Assembly: GCF_016863395.1 (NCBI RefSeq)
Contig: NZ_BOOU01000004.1
Location: 1 to 64,000 of the forward strand
DNA: 64,000 nucleotides
Reading direction: 5' to 3'
Source: Sphaerisporangium rufum
GTDB lineage: Bacteria; Actinomycetota; Actinomycetes; Streptosporangiales; Streptosporangiaceae
Within the stretch, counting starts at the first letter, position 1; each line of letters starts with the position of its first letter. The notes under the pieces were generated by a model. The model made no database searches. It had not been told where the DNA came from and worked only from the letters and a program-made list of their open reading frames with translations. Shown one piece after another: positions 17,887-25,761 of this stretch. Made by a program: the position numbers and the translations under genes.

Positions 17887-19776
17887 TCAGGGGACGAAGT
17901 GGCGCAGCACCTCGGGGTTGGCCATGGCGCCGGTGTTGGCCGCCCGGTCCACCGGCGTGCCCAGCAGGATCTTGCGCACCGGCACCTCCAGCTTCTTGCC
18001 GCTGAGCGTGCGCGGGATGCCGGGCACCTGGCGGATCTCGTCCGGCACGTGCCGCGGGGACAGCTCGGCGCGCAGCGCGGCGCGCAGGTCGGCGACCAGG
18101 TCGCCGGTCAGCTCGCGGCCCTCGGCCATGGTCACGTACAGCAGCAGCCGGCCCTCCTGCCCGAGCTGCCCGGTGTCGATCACCAGGCTGTCCTCGATGT
18201 GCGGGAACCGCTCGACGACCCGGTAGAACTCGCTGGTGCCCATGCGCACCCCGCCCCGGTTCAGCGTCGAGTCCGACCGGCCGTAGATCACGCAGCCGCC
18301 GTCCGGCCGGATCTTGATCCAGTCGCCGTGCCGCCACACCCCCGGGTACTCGGCGAAGTAGCTGTCCCGGTAGCGCTCGCCGTCCGGGTCGTTCCAGAAC
18401 ATGACCGGCATGGACGGCATCGGCCGGGTGAGCACCAGCTCGCCGACCTCGTCCACCACCGGCCGCCCTTCGGGGTCGTAGGCCTCGACCGCCGCGCCGA
18501 GGCAGCGGCAGGGGATGACCCCGGCCCGCACCGGCAGCCACGGCACCCCGCCGACGAAGCCGGTGCACACGTCGGTGCCGCCGGAGAACGACCCGAGCGG
18601 CACGCCCGGCAACGCGTCGTGCAGCCAGGCGAACCCCTCCGGCGGCAGCGGCGAGCCGGTCGACCCGACCCCGCGCAGCGCGGACAGCCCGGCCGGCCGC
18701 AGCCCGGCGCGCATCGAGGCGATGATGTACGGCGCGCCGGTGCCGAAGTAGGTGACGCCCTCCTCGGCGACCAGCCGCCACAGCGCGTCCGGCCCGGGGT
18801 GGGTGGCGCTGCCGTCGTACAGCACGATCGTGGCGCCGGCCAGCAGGCCGCCCACCAGGTAGTTCCACATCATCCAGCCGGTGGTGGTGTACCAGAAGAA
18901 GACGTCGCCCTCCCCCAGGTCCTGGTGGAAGGCGAGCGCCTTGAGGTGCTCCAGCACGATGCCGCCGTGCCCGTGCACGATCGGCTTGGGCAGGCCGGTG
19001 GTGCCGGAAGAGTAGACGATCCACAGCGGGTGGTCGAACGGCACCGGCTCGAACGCCGGCGGCGCCGGCTCGGCGCGCAGCGCGTCCCAGGACGGCGTGC
19101 CGACGAGCACGGTCGCCGCCGGCCCGGGCAGCCGCGCCGCGATCTCGGCCACCACCGCCGACCGGTCGAAGCGGCGGCCGTTGTAGGTGTAGCCCTGCAC
19201 CGCGATGAACACCTTGGGGGTGATCTGGGTGAACCGGTCGACCACGCTGGAGACGCCGAAGTCCGGCGAGCAGGAGGACCAGACGGCGCCCAGGCTCGCG
19301 GTGGCCAGGAAGGCGATCAGCGCCTCCGGCCCGTTCGGCAGGTACGCCGCCACCCGGTCGCCCCGGCCGACGCCGAGCCGGGCCAGGCCGGCCCGGACCC
19401 GGGCCACCTCCTCGGCCAGCTCGCCGTAGGTGTAGGTGCGCCGGGCGCCCTCCTCGTCGCGGGCGACCACCGCCGGGCGGGCCGGGTCGCCGCGCAGCGC
19501 GTTGCGCGCGTAGTTCAGCGTGGCGCCCGCGAACCATCGCGCACCGGGCATCGCCCCCTGGAGCACCGGGCCGTCGCCGCGGTCGCCGACGACCGCGAAG
19601 TAGTCCCAGATCGATGTCCAGAACTCTTCGGGGGACTCCACCGACCACCGCCACAGCGCGTCGTAGTCATCCCCGGACCGGCCCAGCCACCCGGCGTACC
19701 GGGTGATCTTCGCGTCCCGTACCACCTCGGGGGACGGCTCCCAGATCAACGCACCTTCTTCCACCATGGGCCCCAT
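17887..19776 (-). CDS. Acetoacetate--CoA ligase (acetoacetyl-CoA synthetase)
   Basis: 629 residues. ANL-superfamily adenylating enzyme: P-loop YSSGTTGLPKPIVHGHGG, GSTGSPLPPEGF, FSGGTDVCTGFVGG, and the hinge GRSDSTLNRGGVRMGTSEFYRVVE, with catalytic lysine in LSGKKLEVPVRKIL. The N-terminal IWEPSPE...ARWFAGATLNYARNAL and the overall length match acetoacetyl-CoA synthetases rather than acetyl-CoA synthetases. It converts acetoacetate, ATP and CoA to acetoacetyl-CoA in the cytoplasm for ketone-body or polyester use. Start codons at 19776 (ATG) and 19767 (ATG) are both possible. Confidence 0.9.
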   Translation of the reverse strand: MGPMVEEGALIWEPSPEVVRDAKITRYAGWLGRSGDDYDALWRWSVESPEEFWTSIWDYFAVVGDRGDGPVLQGAMPGARWFAGATLNYARNALRGDPARPAVVARDEEGARRTYTYGELAEEVARVRAGLARLGVGRGDRVAAYLPNGPEALIAFLATASLGAVWSSCSPDFGVSSVVDRFTQITPKVFIAVQGYTYNGRRFDRSAVVAEIAARLPGPAATVLVGTPSWDALRAEPAPPAFEPVPFDHPLWIVYSSGTTGLPKPIVHGHGGIVLEHLKALAFHQDLGEGDVFFWYTTTGWMMWNYLVGGLLAGATIVLYDGSATHPGPDALWRLVAEEGVTYFGTGAPYIIASMRAGLRPAGLSALRGVGSTGSPLPPEGFAWLHDALPGVPLGSFSGGTDVCTGFVGGVPWLPVRAGVIPCRCLGAAVEAYDPEGRPVVDEVGELVLTRPMPSMPVMFWNDPDGERYRDSYFAEYPGVWRHGDWIKIRPDGGCVIYGRSDSTLNRGGVRMGTSEFYRVVERFPHIEDSLVIDTGQLGQEGRLLLYVTMAEGRELTGDLVADLRAALRAELSPRHVPDEIRQVPGIPRTLSGKKLEVPVRKILLGTPVDRAANTGAMANPEVLRHFVP

Positions 19777-19903
19777 CTTGTCCGAGGCGCCCGCGGCGGC
19801 GCCATCCGGGCCGGGCCGGCGGCCGGACAGGTGGCCCGGATAGGTAGCACAGCATCCACGAACATTCCAGGATGGTGCACAAATGGGGCTAATCGCATAA
19901 TCG

Positions 19904-19918
19904 ACTGGGGATCCCAGT
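19904..19918. promoter_or_regulatory. Inverted repeat upstream of the ArsR-type regulator
   Basis: ACTGGG-GAT-CCCAGT is a 6-3-6 inverted repeat about 75 bases before the regulator start, inside the AT-rich part of the divergent gap. ArsR proteins commonly bind such sites and regulate themselves. No binding evidence can be read from sequence alone. Confidence 0.35.
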
Positions 19919-19993
19919 TACCCGGCCGGGGGGCCGGGGGGACGACCGCCCGCCATACCGGGGACGACGCGAGGCGGGCCACGGGGAGGCAAC

Positions 19994-20989
19994 GTGTTAC
20001 GCATCCATTTCGGCTTCGAGGATCTGGCCCGCACCCGCCTGGCGCCCGGGCCGGACGTCATGTGGGAACTGGTGCTCAGCCTGCAACTCCTGCAGAACCG
20101 GCAGGGCGCGGTGGTCTTCCGCGGCTGGCGCGACCACGCCCGCCGCCGGCTCGGCGGCCAGGCCGGGCCGCTGGCCACGCTCGCGCCCGACTCGGCGTAC
20201 TTCCCGGACTTCCTCACCCCGCCGGTCCGCGGCGGCCATCTGGAGGAGAGTCTGGACACCGTGCTGTCCACCCCGCGCCGGCGGCTGCGGGAGGAGCTCG
20301 GGGTGCTGGCCCGCGCGCAGCGGCTGCCGGGATGGTGCGCGCGGCTCGCCGACGGCGACCTGGAGACCACGCACCGCCTGGCCAGGGCGTTCCGCGCCTA
20401 TCACGCGGCGGTGATCGAACCATACTGGCCGGCGGTCCAGGCCCATGTCGCCGCCGACCGGGCCCGCCGGTCGCACGCCGTCGTCAACGAGGGCGCCGAG
20501 GCGCTGCTGTCGGACCTCGGCCCCTCCATGCGGTGGCGGTCGCCGGTGCTGGAGGCCGACTACCCGGTGGATCGCGACCTCCACCTGGACGGCCGGGGGT
20601 TGCTGCTGGTCCCCGCGTTCTTCTGCTGGCGCACCCCGGTCACCCTGGTCGACCCGGGACTGCCGCCGGTGCTGATCTACCCGGTCAGCCACGAGATCAC
20701 CAGCGGTCCGGACGAGCCGGACACCGGGAGCGCCGCGCCGCGGACGCTGCACGCGCTGATCGGCGGCACCCGCGCCCGGGTGCTCGGCTCGATCGAGGAC
20801 GGCTGCACCACCACCGAACTGGCCCGGCGGGCCGGCACCTCCGTGCCGTCCGCCAGCCAGCACGCCGCCACGCTGCGCGACGCCGGCCTGATCACCACCC
20901 AGCGGCTCGGCGGCCAGGTGCTGCACAGCCTCGCCCCGCTCGGCGACGCCCTGCTCCTGGGCGCCGCCCGCCGCGCCGAGCGCATCTGA
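19994..20989 (+). CDS. ArsR-family winged-helix regulator with long N-terminal domain; TTA codon 2
   Basis: 331 residues from GTG at 19994 with GGGGAGG eight bases upstream. The C-terminal 80 residues form a winged helix: RARVLGSIEDGCTTTELARRAGTSVPSASQHAATLRDAGLITTQRLGGQVLHSLAPLGDALL. The first 240 residues are the DUF5937-like domain common in actinobacterial ArsR proteins (LRIHFGFEDLARTRLAPGPD...LVPAFFCWRTPVTL). The second codon is TTA (19997-19999), the rare leucine codon read by the bldA-type tRNA, so translation may depend on developmental stage. No metal-binding cysteine motif is visible. Its target genes are unknown. Confidence 0.85.
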   Translation: MLRIHFGFEDLARTRLAPGPDVMWELVLSLQLLQNRQGAVVFRGWRDHARRRLGGQAGPLATLAPDSAYFPDFLTPPVRGGHLEESLDTVLSTPRRRLREELGVLARAQRLPGWCARLADGDLETTHRLARAFRAYHAAVIEPYWPAVQAHVAADRARRSHAVVNEGAEALLSDLGPSMRWRSPVLEADYPVDRDLHLDGRGLLLVPAFFCWRTPVTLVDPGLPPVLIYPVSHEITSGPDEPDTGSAAPRTLHALIGGTRARVLGSIEDGCTTTELARRAGTSVPSASQHAATLRDAGLITTQRLGGQVLHSLAPLGDALLLGAARRAERI

Positions 20990-21009
20990 GCCGCGCCACC
21001 GGCCGGGCC

Positions 21010-21027
21010 ACGACCGCACCCGGTCGT
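21010..21027. terminator. Bidirectional hairpin between convergent genes
   Basis: ACGACCG (21010-21016) and CGGTCGT (21021-21027) form a 7-bp stem with a CACC loop in the 37-base gap between the ArsR gene and the HAD gene; no U-run follows on either strand. Confidence 0.45.
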
Positions 21028-21722
21028 CAGCGCCCGCCGCTCGCGATCTCCCGGACGGCGGCGGCCACGGCGGCGGCGTCGGTGAGGTCGGGCAGCACGA
21101 CGTCGGCGCCCGCCTCGTGCAACTCGGCCGGGGTGGACCGGCCGGAGGCCACCCCGATCATGCCGATCCGCGCGAACCGCGCCGCCTGGGCGTCCCGCGC
21201 CGAGTCCCCGATCAGCACCGTGCTGCCGCCGTCGCAGGTGTAGCCGTACATCTGCTTGACCCGGCTCTGCGCCACCTGGACCAGGGTGGCCTTGGGGTAG
21301 ACCTCCTCGCCGTAGCCGCCGGCCTCGAAGTCCACGAACTTGTCCAGCCCGAAGGCCCGAAGCTTCAGGACGGCATTGCTCTTGATCGTCCCGGTGAGCA
21401 GCGTCTGGACGGTGCCGTCGATCCGGGCCACCGCCTTGAGGGCGTCCTTGGCCCCCGGCATGGCCCGGCCGTCCTTGTCCAGCCGGCGGCGGCGGGCGGC
21501 GAAGGCCGCGGCGAGCGCGTCGATGAACCGGGGCAGGTGGTCGTCGTCGGGCACCACCCCGTTGACGGCCAGCGTCTCGAAGATGATCTCCGAGTCCGGG
21601 CGGCCCAGGGCGGGGGCCAGCTTGACCAGCGGGCGCCCGGTGACCTGCCGGAACGCCTCGGCGTACGCATCACGGGTGACGATGGCCACGTCGACCAGGG
21701 TGAGGTCGACGTTCCAGAGCAC
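21027..21722 (-). CDS. HAD-fold hydrolase-like protein with Asn at the nucleophile position
   Basis: About 231 residues from GTG at 21722. The HAD scaffold is plain: motif I LWNVDLTLVDV, a helical cap, motif II LLTGTIKSNA, Lys in YPKATL and motif III VLIGDSARDAQAARFARIGMIGVASG. The first Asp of DxDxT, the phosphoryl acceptor, is Asn here (NVDLT), while motifs II-IV are kept. The GTG has no Shine-Dalgarno at normal spacing; GGAGG lies 17 bases away but only six bases before an in-frame ATC (21734-21732), which would add INRL to the N-terminus. It may be a non-phosphatase HAD protein. It lies next to an ordinary HAD gene. Confidence 0.75.
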   Translation of the reverse strand: MLWNVDLTLVDVAIVTRDAYAEAFRQVTGRPLVKLAPALGRPDSEIIFETLAVNGVVPDDDHLPRFIDALAAAFAARRRRLDKDGRAMPGAKDALKAVARIDGTVQTLLTGTIKSNAVLKLRAFGLDKFVDFEAGGYGEEVYPKATLVQVAQSRVKQMYGYTCDGGSTVLIGDSARDAQAARFARIGMIGVASGRSTPAELHEAGADVVLPDLTDAAAVAAAVREIASGGR

Positions 21723-21855
21723 GAGACGGTTGATGGGGGGCCTCCGAAACGGCGCGAGAGCGGTGCGCCAAGGGTACGCCGAGCCGGCCGGCCGGCGTCC
21801 CCTCGCCCGGTGGCCGGCCGGGACGGACCCGGCCGGCCACCGGCCCGGGCGGCCG

Positions 21856-22494
21856 TCAGCGCGCGTGCTCGAACGCCTCGGAAAGCTTGTCGACCACCGG
21901 GAACCCCGAGGCGGCCAGCTCGGCGCGGCTGGTCATGCCGCCGGTGTAGAGCACCGCCGCCGCGCCCACGTGCCGGGCCGCGTGCGCGTCGTCCAGGCTG
22001 TCGCCGATGACGAGCACCTGTGCCGGGTCGGCCCGCAGCGACTCGATGTGCAGCACCATGTGCTCGGTCTTGCCGCCGCCCGGCGCGCCGTCGCGCAGCC
22101 CGTCGATGCGCGAGAAGTACGGGTCGATGCCGAGTTCCGCCGTCTTGCGCACCAGCCGCTCGTGCGCCCACATGGACAGCAGCGACTGGGTACGCCCGGA
22201 GTCGGCCCAGGTGCGCAGGCAGGACAGCGCGTCCACCGCGAGCGCGCAGGAGATCATCAACCGGTGGTAGTGGTCGTGGAAGGCCTGGTCCAGCTCCTCC
22301 CATTCCCCCTCGCGCAGCGGGCGGCCGAGCAGGCGCTCGTAGGCGACCCAGATCGGGCGGGTGTAGGCGGCGCGGAAGGCCTCGCTGTCCATCGGCGCCA
22401 GCCCGTACGGCCGGAACACCTCGTTGGTGGCCCCGACGACCGCCTCGATGTCGTGGAAGAGCGTGCCGTTCCAGTCCCAGACGATGTGCTTCAT
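21856..22494 (-). CDS. HAD-family phosphatase (phosphoglycolate phosphatase-like)
   Basis: 212 residues from ATG at 22494. Motif I is VWDWNGTLFHD, with the nucleophile Asp present and the second Asp replaced by Asn, a common functional variant. The cap domain is helical, and motif IV reads VLVIGDSLDDAHAARHVGAAAVLYTGG. The first reading start further upstream would add a poorly coding 30-residue tail. Substrate unknown; HAD subfamily I enzymes dephosphorylate small phosphate esters. It is divergent from the sigma factor gene. Confidence 0.8.
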   Translation of the reverse strand: MKHIVWDWNGTLFHDIEAVVGATNEVFRPYGLAPMDSEAFRAAYTRPIWVAYERLLGRPLREGEWEELDQAFHDHYHRLMISCALAVDALSCLRTWADSGRTQSLLSMWAHERLVRKTAELGIDPYFSRIDGLRDGAPGGGKTEHMVLHIESLRADPAQVLVIGDSLDDAHAARHVGAAAVLYTGGMTSRAELAASGFPVVDKLSEAFEHAR

Positions 22495-22619
22495 AACGCC
22501 ACAAGAGTAATCGCCGCTGTCCTCCCCGCCGACCGATTTTTCCGCCGTGGCCGGTAAGAAGGAGCCCGCGCCCCGCACTTCCATGATGTCGCCACACCTA
22601 GGAAGGGACGGGACATGAC

Positions 22620-23177
22620 ATGACGGAACCCGATCGCCGGGACCGGTTCACCGCCTTGTACACCGCCTGCTATCCGGCCGTGCACGCCTACGCGGTCGGC
22701 CGGGTCGGCCGGCAGCTCGCCGAGGAGGTGGCGAGCGAGACGTTCTGCGTGGCGTGGCGGCGGATCGGCGACGTACCGGACCCGCCGCTGCCCTGGCTGC
22801 TGGGCGTCGCGCGCAACGTGCTGCGCGAGTCGTACCGTGCCGAGGCGCGGCGCCGTTCGCTGGAGAACGAACTGCGTTCCTGGGTCGTCAGTGGCGTACC
22901 GGAAGGTGACGTCGCCGAGACGGTGACCGAGCGGGCGGCCGTGCTGCGCGGCCTGGCCACGCTCTCCGACCAGGATCGCGAACTGCTCACGCTGGTCGCC
23001 TGGCAGGGGCTGCGCGCCTCGGAGGCGGCCGCGGTCGTCGGCTGCTCCACGACCACGTTCTTCGTCCGGCTGCATCGCGCACGCCGCCGGCTGGAACGTG
23101 CGCTGGCGGCCGGCGACGCCCCCGTATCCGGCCCGACCCGCGTCCCACCGACATCTGCGAAGGAATCGATCCGATGA
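22620..23177 (+). CDS. RNA polymerase sigma-70 family (ECF-type) factor
   Basis: 185 residues. Region 2 (FTALYTACYPAVHAYAVGRVGRQLAEEVASETFCVAWRRIGDVPDPPLPWLLGVARNVLRESYRAEARR) and region 4 (LATLSDQDRELLTLVAWQGLRASEAAAVVGCSTTTFFVRLHRARRRLERAL) are complete, with no region 3. GGAAGGGACGGG precedes the ATG. The next gene overlaps by four bases (ATGA at 23174) and is a CU044_5270-type membrane protein, the usual partner of this sigma group and probably its anti-sigma or signal sensor. Confidence 0.9.
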   Translation: MTEPDRRDRFTALYTACYPAVHAYAVGRVGRQLAEEVASETFCVAWRRIGDVPDPPLPWLLGVARNVLRESYRAEARRRSLENELRSWVVSGVPEGDVAETVTERAAVLRGLATLSDQDRELLTLVAWQGLRASEAAAVVGCSTTTFFVRLHRARRRLERALAAGDAPVSGPTRVPPTSAKESIR

Positions 23178-24259
23178 ACGAGAACGATGTGATGAAGTCG
23201 CTGGCCCGCTCCCGCCCCGCCTCGCTCGAACCGGCGCCCGACCCGGCCAGGCTGGACCGGATCATCGCGACCGCCGAGGCGCGGCCGGGCCCGGCGGTGC
23301 GCGCTCCGCGCCGCCGGGCCCGAGCGGCCAGGGTCGGGTACGCCGGCGCGCTGGCGGTCGCGGCGGCGGCGCTGGCGGTGACGGTGGGCGGCGGCCCTGA
23401 GCCCACCGCCGATCCGGCGGCCCGCAGGCTGCTGCTCGCCGCGGCGGACAGCAGCCTGCGGGCACCGGCCACGACCGGCCGCTACTGGCACACCCGGGGG
23501 GTCAACTCCGGCGGCGGGCAGCTGCCGGCCGGCCAGGACGTGCAGGGGCCCTGCCATGACGAGACCTGGGTGGCCCGCTCGCCGCGGGAACCGAGCTGGT
23601 GGATCATCAACACCTGGTCCAAGGTGACCGTCCGGCCGGGCGCGCCATCGCCGGAGCGGGGAAAGGCCTGGTCCTCGGGGGACGGCGGTTTCGCCTGCAC
23701 CCGTGGTAATCGGTCGGTGGCCGAGGACAAGGGCCGGACGCCCACGGCGGTGAAGCTCGGAGACTTCGCCGAGCCCGGGTCGAGCTGGCCGAACGTCAAC
23801 GGCCGGGCGGTCTCGATCGCCGAGATCCAGGCCCTCCCCACCGAACCGGACGCGCTGAAGGACCTGCTGCTCCGCTGGCAGGGCTCCACCCCGGCGAACG
23901 ACGAGACCGCCAACGAGGTGCTCTTCTTCCAGGCGGCGGAGCTGCTGCTCGAGCTCCCCACCCCGCCCGACGTCCGGGCCGGGCTTTTCCGGATGCTGGC
24001 CGGGCTGCCCGGAGTCGGTTCCGCGGGCGAGGTACGGGATCCGCTCGGCCGGACGGGGATGGGGGTCGCACTGCGGACCTGCCTGCCCTCCTACGGGCAG
24101 GAGACGCGGATCATGTTCGACGAGCCGACCGGACGCCTGCTGGCCGTCACCGCGGCAACGGGAACGAGTTGCGCGAACCTGGATAGACGGCACTGGAGCG
24201 CGGTCCTGGAGAGCGGCTGGACCGACGCCTCTCCGGTGCTGCCGGCCGCGCGCCACTGA
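23174..24259 (+). CDS. CU044_5270-type membrane protein, putative anti-sigma factor
   Basis: 361 residues, coupled to the sigma gene by an ATGA overlap. A short cytoplasmic N-terminus (about 55 residues, SLARSRPASLEPAPDPARLDRIIATA) precedes one membrane helix (VGYAGALAVAAAALAVTVGG). The large outer domain contains ATTGRYWHTRGV, WIINTWSKVTVR, LPTEPDALKDLLLRW and MLAGLPGVGSAGEVRDPLGRTG, a segment pattern shared by actinobacterial proteins found beside sigma factors. No zinc-binding anti-sigma motif (HxxxCxxC) is present, so if it restrains the sigma factor it does so by another contact. Role inferred from context. Confidence 0.75.
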   Translation: MNENDVMKSLARSRPASLEPAPDPARLDRIIATAEARPGPAVRAPRRRARAARVGYAGALAVAAAALAVTVGGGPEPTADPAARRLLLAAADSSLRAPATTGRYWHTRGVNSGGGQLPAGQDVQGPCHDETWVARSPREPSWWIINTWSKVTVRPGAPSPERGKAWSSGDGGFACTRGNRSVAEDKGRTPTAVKLGDFAEPGSSWPNVNGRAVSIAEIQALPTEPDALKDLLLRWQGSTPANDETANEVLFFQAAELLLELPTPPDVRAGLFRMLAGLPGVGSAGEVRDPLGRTGMGVALRTCLPSYGQETRIMFDEPTGRLLAVTAATGTSCANLDRRHWSAVLESGWTDASPVLPAARH

Positions 24260-24314
24260 CCTTCCGGAGACTCCGACGCCGCGGACGCCCTCGGGTACGG
24301 TCCGGTTCGCCCGG

Positions 24315-24821
24315 TCAGCGGAGGACGTCGGGGATCTCCTGGGTGGCGTACCACATCAGCTCGTGGGCCTCGGCGCCGTCCACGTCGAACTTCGCGTCCT
24401 CGTCACCGCCGTCGGCGGCGGGCACGGCGGCCAGGGCCGTCTCGATGTCCGGGACGGCCGACCCGTCGTCGACGTGCACCGCCGCGACCTTCTTCAACGG
24501 CACCGGGGCCGGCAGGCGTACCCGTGACCGGTCCGCCAGGTCGGTGCCCGCGACGACCTGGTCGTCGGGCACGTCGGCGGCGATCACCACCCGGCGCGCG
24601 GCCACCGGCACGCCGTCGGCGCGGTCGGCGGCCAGCATCCGCAGCGACGCGCGGGCGGCGTCGGTCAGCGCGGCGTACTCCAGCTCCTCGGTGTCGCCGG
24701 ACGCGTACCACTCGACCAGCGCGGGAGTGACCGCGTAGCCGGTCAGCGGGGCGGGGCCGACCTCGCCCGTCTCCGCCACCCGGGCCAGCGCGGCAAGGGT
24801 GCACGGCAGGTACACGCGCAT
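24315..24821 (-). CDS. DUF6912-like conserved actinobacterial protein
   Basis: 168 residues from ATG at 24821, chosen for GAGGAAC upstream. It begins MRVYLPCTLAALARV and continues with TGYAVTPALVEWYASGDTEELEYAALTDAARASLRMLA, RRVVIAADVPDD and an acidic C-terminus (GAEAHELMWYATQEIPDVL). No catalytic motif is recognised. It is conserved in this form in many actinobacteria as a hypothetical protein. It lies 110 bases after the start of the HAD gene on the same strand. Confidence 0.65.
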   Translation of the reverse strand: MRVYLPCTLAALARVAETGEVGPAPLTGYAVTPALVEWYASGDTEELEYAALTDAARASLRMLAADRADGVPVAARRVVIAADVPDDQVVAGTDLADRSRVRLPAPVPLKKVAAVHVDDGSAVPDIETALAAVPAADGGDEDAKFDVDGAEAHELMWYATQEIPDVLR

Positions 24822-24930
24822 GGGTTCCTCGATCACTGTCGTACACGGACGCCGGCGCCCGCACGGCGCCGATCACCTGAACGAGTGTGCCAGCAATCCG
24901 CCGGTCCTTCGTACCGGTCGCCGGCCCGGA

Positions 24931-25593
24931 TCAGCGGCCGGGGGCCACCGGCCGCAGCGGGACCTCCAGCAGCGCCCCGATCTCGATGATCGTCTCGTCC
25001 GGGTCCAGGTGGTGCAGCCCGGTCATGCCGAGCGCGCGGGCCGCGACGATGTTCGCCGGCACGTCGTCGACGAACAGGCACTCCTGCGGGCCGAGCCGGA
25101 CCAGGTCCGCCGCGTGGTGGAAGATCCGCGGCTCCGGCTTGCGCATGCCGACCTCACCGGAGATGACCACCTGGTCGAAGTAGGCCTCCCAGCCGTCCCG
25201 GGTGTAGTGGTCGCCCCATGAGTTCGACACCAGGCAGGTCGCGATGCCGGCCTCGCGGACGGCGCGCAGCATCTCCCACATCGGCTCCACCGGGCGGAAT
25301 CCGGCGAACATCCGCGACAGCAGCCCTTCGGCGGCCGGCGGAGCCCCGTCCCTGGTGAGCAGGCGGGCCGCCAGGTCGCGTTCGAAGGCCACCGGATCGA
25401 TCTCGCCGCGCTCCAGCGCGTGGATGATGTTCTCCGACCGGCCGTCTCCGTCGTACGCCTCCCGGACCAGCTCGCGCATCAGCTCGGTGTAGTGCGCGTC
25501 GTCGATGCCGTCGGCCGCGATCCACTCGGCGATGGCCTCGCGCAGGCCGACCGTCAGCACGCCGCCCCAGTCGATGAGCAAACCCCTCAGCAA
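24931..25593 (-). CDS. HAD-family hydrolase (subfamily IA), TTG start
   Basis: 220 residues. The TTG at 25593 is chosen because AGGAG stands six bases before it and no ATG or GTG fits. Motif I is LLIDWGGVLTV, with Asp nucleophile and Gly-Gly instead of the second Asp. Motif II is CLVSNSWGDHY, the Lys is in VGMRKPEPRIF, and motif III is CLFVDDVPANIVAARALGMTGLHH. It is related to epoxide-hydrolase-like and 2-haloacid-type HAD proteins; the substrate is unknown. It is the third HAD gene within 4 kb. Confidence 0.8.
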   Translation of the reverse strand: MLRGLLIDWGGVLTVGLREAIAEWIAADGIDDAHYTELMRELVREAYDGDGRSENIIHALERGEIDPVAFERDLAARLLTRDGAPPAAEGLLSRMFAGFRPVEPMWEMLRAVREAGIATCLVSNSWGDHYTRDGWEAYFDQVVISGEVGMRKPEPRIFHHAADLVRLGPQECLFVDDVPANIVAARALGMTGLHHLDPDETIIEIGALLEVPLRPVAPGR

Positions 25594-25761
25594 CGTCCGC
25601 TCCTGTCCTCCACGGGACCTACCACCTTAAACCGCCCGATATATCCGGCCACCCTCGCCGGCGCCAAGCCCGCTTCGCGAACTGCCCACTGACCAACAAA
25701 TCTCCCCAAATCCCCCGGCGCGGCTTCCTTGATCGACGCGACGGCCGCCGGACGGGACGCC

